In this document: piece after piece, positions 60,145 through 64,000 of the stretch | Layout of the letters: the number at the start of each line of letters is the position of its first letter | Numbering within the stretch: position 1 is the stretch's first letter | Position numbers and translations under genes: made by a program | Notes under the pieces: generated by a model | Database searches by the model: none | What the model was told of the DNA's origin: nothing | What the model saw: only the letters and a program-made list of their open reading frames with translations | From: Trichuris trichiura | Lineage: Eukaryota; Nematoda; Enoplea; Trichinellida; Trichuridae | Assembly (NCBI GenBank): GCA_037903355.1 | Contig: JBAJFE010000005.1 | Coordinates: forward strand, 3,596,001-3,660,000 | Direction of reading: 5' to 3' | Length of the DNA stretch: 64,000 nt

Positions 60145-61454
60145 ATGACGCTTCAGTGGACCGTCGTGGCAGTATTCCTCTATCTCGAAGCATTGCTTCT
60201 TGGATTCTTGCTACTGCCGTGGATACGCCCCCCAATGTGACGTAGATGTTGCCGCGTTGCCATTCTGTAGAATTAAATGATTTTCAGGTGGCAAAAGATC
60301 TTCAGAAGTCGAATCATGCGTACCCTGCAGGCGTACTCTTACATATGCTCCTATACTTACGGCGGAATCTTAGTTTTACTCTTTTTGGGTACGTTATTCA
60401 GATTTGCTTTATTTTTTTAACTTCCCTTGAAGAATGCTTTTGACGCGTTCCATTGAATCAAGCTTAATTGCAAAATACGACTGCGCAGATGGCGTACGCG
60501 AAGTGCGAAAGTACTCGGAGGCGGATAAGTCGATGGAGAGCCAGTTTCACACGGCCCAGGCGGACGCAATTGTTCATATGCGTTTGTTCAGGGCCCAGCG
60601 AAATTTGTACATATCCGGCTTCGCCTTGTTCCTTTGGTTGTAAGTTGTTGTTTTCATTTGGGCTAACGCGCTTGCATTGTAGACGCATGCCTTGAGTCGT
60701 TGCACTTCATAGCGATGGACAGATTTCTTGACCAGCGAACGTTCGGTACTGCAAATGCGGATCCTTTGACCCATTTTAAAATGTATAGGGCCGAGCGGAA
60801 TGCACTGTTAACTGGTGGAAGTTTGCTCTTCGCTTAGTATGCCGCTTGTTTGCCTTTTGTTGCCCATCCTTTAGCTTGGTTATTATTTATTTATTTTTTT
60901 TAGCAGCATGCCAAGCTTGCGCTGTTATGTTGACATAAGTATAAGTTTTCGACTTTTCAGCGTTATCCGACGTGTTGTCGACCTGATAGGTCGTGAGGCA
61001 ATGCTGATGGCCTCTGCCGAAGCGGCTATGAAACAGGCTCGTAGTGCTTCCGACGCAGCCGAAGCTGTTATGTCTGAAAAGGTCTAAGTCGACAGCATAC
61101 ATCTCAGACGTTTATGCTTTCGAATTTAGAGCAAAAGAGACGAAAGCGAACGAACTTCTGACTATGCCGAAAAAGTAAAAGAAATGGAAGGAACGATCGA
61201 GCTATTAAAGCAGAGTAAGTTACAGTAACCGATAATTATGATTCTCAAGTTTTGTTATGCAGAGTTGGCTAAAGCTGAAAGAGACAGAGATGCGGTTAGA
61301 GAACAAGCCGAAGGAACCAAACGGGAATTTGATCGTATGCTAAAAGAGTACGAGATCTTAGACCAAAAGGTGATTCGCGAATTGCTGTTTAATTTTTTGA
61401 CCTTTGTTTTGCCCATTTTAGGTCACGGATCAGTCATGTAAAAAGAGCGACTGA
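60145..61454 (+). CDS. BCAP31: B-cell receptor-associated protein 31-like ER protein
   Basis: BAP31/BAP29 are three-pass ER membrane proteins that act as sorting chaperones and apoptosis adaptors. Seven exons (60145-60236, 60288-60388, 60489-60639, 60961-61081, 61130-61214, 61263-61369, 61422-61454) give about 229 aa (human 246). MTLQWTVVAVFLYLEALLLG opens the first helix. The second ends in DGVREVRKY, and HMRLFRAQRNLYISGFALFL begins the third. A long coiled coil follows (EKVKEMEGTIELLKQ, FDRMLKEYEILDQ). The C-terminus KKSD is a canonical KKXX ER-retrieval signal. The exon 2-3 junction (60388/60489) was fixed by phase and restores LFLDGVREV. Confidence 0.93.
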
Positions 61455-63005
61455 CCTATTTTGGGCATTTTGCAGAAGTGCTCAAGCTTCGTGCGACGTA
61501 AAGTTTCTAAAGAATTTGCATTTTAAACTTGAAGAAAGAGTTTGTCCGGTTTTGCTTGCTTTTCGTTTTTACTGTAAAAGTTCGTAATGCTCATTTCGCT
61601 TGAACTACACGTGACATGCCCTCTAGCAACGGTTTTTTGACTGTTGCGCAAGGGTACAGTATGCAAAAATTTGACCGTTGCTTGTCCCCGCAAATTCAAA
61701 TGTTTTCGCGTGTTTTATGCTTTTAATTTGAAAAATAAATTTTACTCAAATGCTGTGCTGAAAGGCGAAGGCGGGATGTCCGATATATTCCCTAATTTGC
61801 ATCCGCAGCTTGTAAAAAGAAAAAGTAACGTATTGTAACGGTAGAGATAAGCAGGTACGAGGTGGACAGTAGACACACGTCAGAGAAAGAGTGATGAGTA
61901 GTAGGCTTCGGTACCGTCAGCGTTATTTGTGTGCGTCCGGCGTGGTACGGTGAATAAAAGGTTTGAAGAGACTCGGTGGTCTGTTACAGTATGATTCAAC
62001 AGATCTTCAGGCTCCATGTTTTATTGCACGAAAATAATTGACTTAAAATGCATCAAGCGATTTGGTGCATGCAGAAGTGTGTGACAGCCGTATAAAAATT
62101 TTAGATATGCATGTGGAAGTTCGTTTGCTGAGAAAAACCTACTTTGACAGTACTTGAATAACGCTTTGGGAAAATGCTTTAGTTCAATACTTTATGAAGG
62201 TGTTATTAAGATTTAAATCTTAGTTCGACTTGTCCAAATGGTTTTGGGAAATCGTCGGTTATGCCCCACACCAACATACTGTAGTTGCGTAAAGCTCGTC
62301 CTGTTCAGCCTTTACTTAAGCGTATACATAAACATAAGGTTTATGATTACATTTAGGCTTAAGCAAAGACTGGAAGGAATAATGGACAGCCTTTTAGTAA
62401 AAGCAGAACGCGATATGCCTGTATTAGCCAGAAACGAACCTGCATATCGGAGACGGGGGGACGTTTAACCGTCAAGACTGGAATGTAGTAAATCAAAAAA
62501 GAAGAAAGGAAATTGAAATTGCAAACGTCAGAGAAGCGCTTTTATAATATTCGTAATTTTACTGCGGAGGCGTTATTTGTAAAACGCGAACTTCATTTTA
62601 TTTAATAATTTTAGACACTTCGCCTTTCTGATCAAAAGTACAGGCGATATAGAAGCTGCGAAATGATATATATATTAAGCGCTTAATAAGGTAAATGCTG
62701 CTTTTTAAGATTTGCGAAATTTGTTAAGCGAAGCAATTGCGCGAACTTTTTTAAATTTGTAATTTGCATATTATGCTTAACAGTAAATTCTTTGAGTTAA
62801 AGATTGCAGCATTTGCCAATAGCTGACGAAAAATGTTTAGGCGAGTGCGTAAAGCCGAAGATGGTTCTGCAATGCCTTGATTACTATTTAAGGTATGACT
62901 GTAAAGGGTTGGCACGTACGTTCTTTAAATTGCTTGTTTAGGAGGCGCGGCTTGTAACGAAGGCCCGTCGAAAAAAATCGTCTGCTCGAGTGATTTTAAT
63001 TTTCA
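61455..63005. other. 1.5-kb intergenic region with a foldback element
   Basis: No confirmed gene. It contains a family A foldback copy (about 62296-62395) and TACAGTA/TACTGTA words near 61655, 61986 and 62278. A short plus-strand frame ending at 62468 looks somewhat protein-like but cannot be joined to anything. Confidence 0.4.
62296..62395. repeat. Foldback element, family A
   Basis: The arm CGTCCTGTTCAGCCTTTACTTAAGC is mirrored by GGCTTAAGCAAAGACTGGAA around a CATAAACATAAGGTTTATGA core. Related to the copies at 4918, 7917 and 51486. Confidence 0.5.

Positions 63006-64000
<995 letters not shown>

Overview
This is a gene-dense stretch of an animal nuclear genome. It carries spliced genes for a plexin, a FAM43-type protein, an AAK1/GAK-type kinase, two Mediator subunits and many secretory-pathway proteins, and has no prokaryotic features. 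Most introns are only 46-60 nt, genes often sit within a few hundred bases of each other, and many start codons lie just downstream of a pyrimidine-AG splice acceptor. I infer a small-genome invertebrate, most likely a nematode, but no marker in the window proves this. Gene models were built by hand: exons were joined by GT-AG (occasionally GC-AG) boundaries that keep the reading frame and restore the length expected for the family.

Layout, left to right. 0-12 kb: MED27 (+), an NNMT/PNMT/TEMT-like methyltransferase (+) and the chaperonin subunit CCT1 (+). They are followed by a minus-strand run MED31 > canopy > ERGIC3, whose fifth intron holds ROMO1 on the opposite strand. 12-26 kb: adenylyl cyclase-associated protein (+), a FAM43-like PID protein (+), a UBXN7-like p97 cofactor (-), an unrecognised Ser-rich protein (+) and a xyloside xylosyltransferase-like enzyme (-). 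26-46 kb: DNAJC2/zuotin (+), 6.6 kb without a recognisable gene, then a full-length plexin (+, 16 exons, about 1924 aa). 46-64 kb: proteasome beta5 (-), sphingosine-1-phosphate lyase (+, with a 3.3-kb repeat-filled intron), XPF/ERCC4 nuclease (-), UBE2N/Ubc13 (+), BAP31 (+) and the start of an AAK1/GAK-family kinase (+) that runs off the end.

The genes are mostly conserved housekeeping functions: transcription (MED27, MED31), protein folding and turnover (CCT1, DNAJC2, canopy, UBXN7, PSMB5), ER/Golgi traffic (ERGIC3, BAP31, AAK1-like), DNA repair or ubiquitin signalling (XPF, UBE2N), plus axon guidance (plexin). I found no complete new biological system. The unusual material is in gene architecture and non-coding DNA: an antisense nested gene, a possible three-gene transcription unit with a 15-nt gap, reading-frame-neutral introns, GC-AG introns, several families of foldback (palindromic) elements concentrated in unusually long introns, tandem duplications inside introns, and very frequent short palindromic words.
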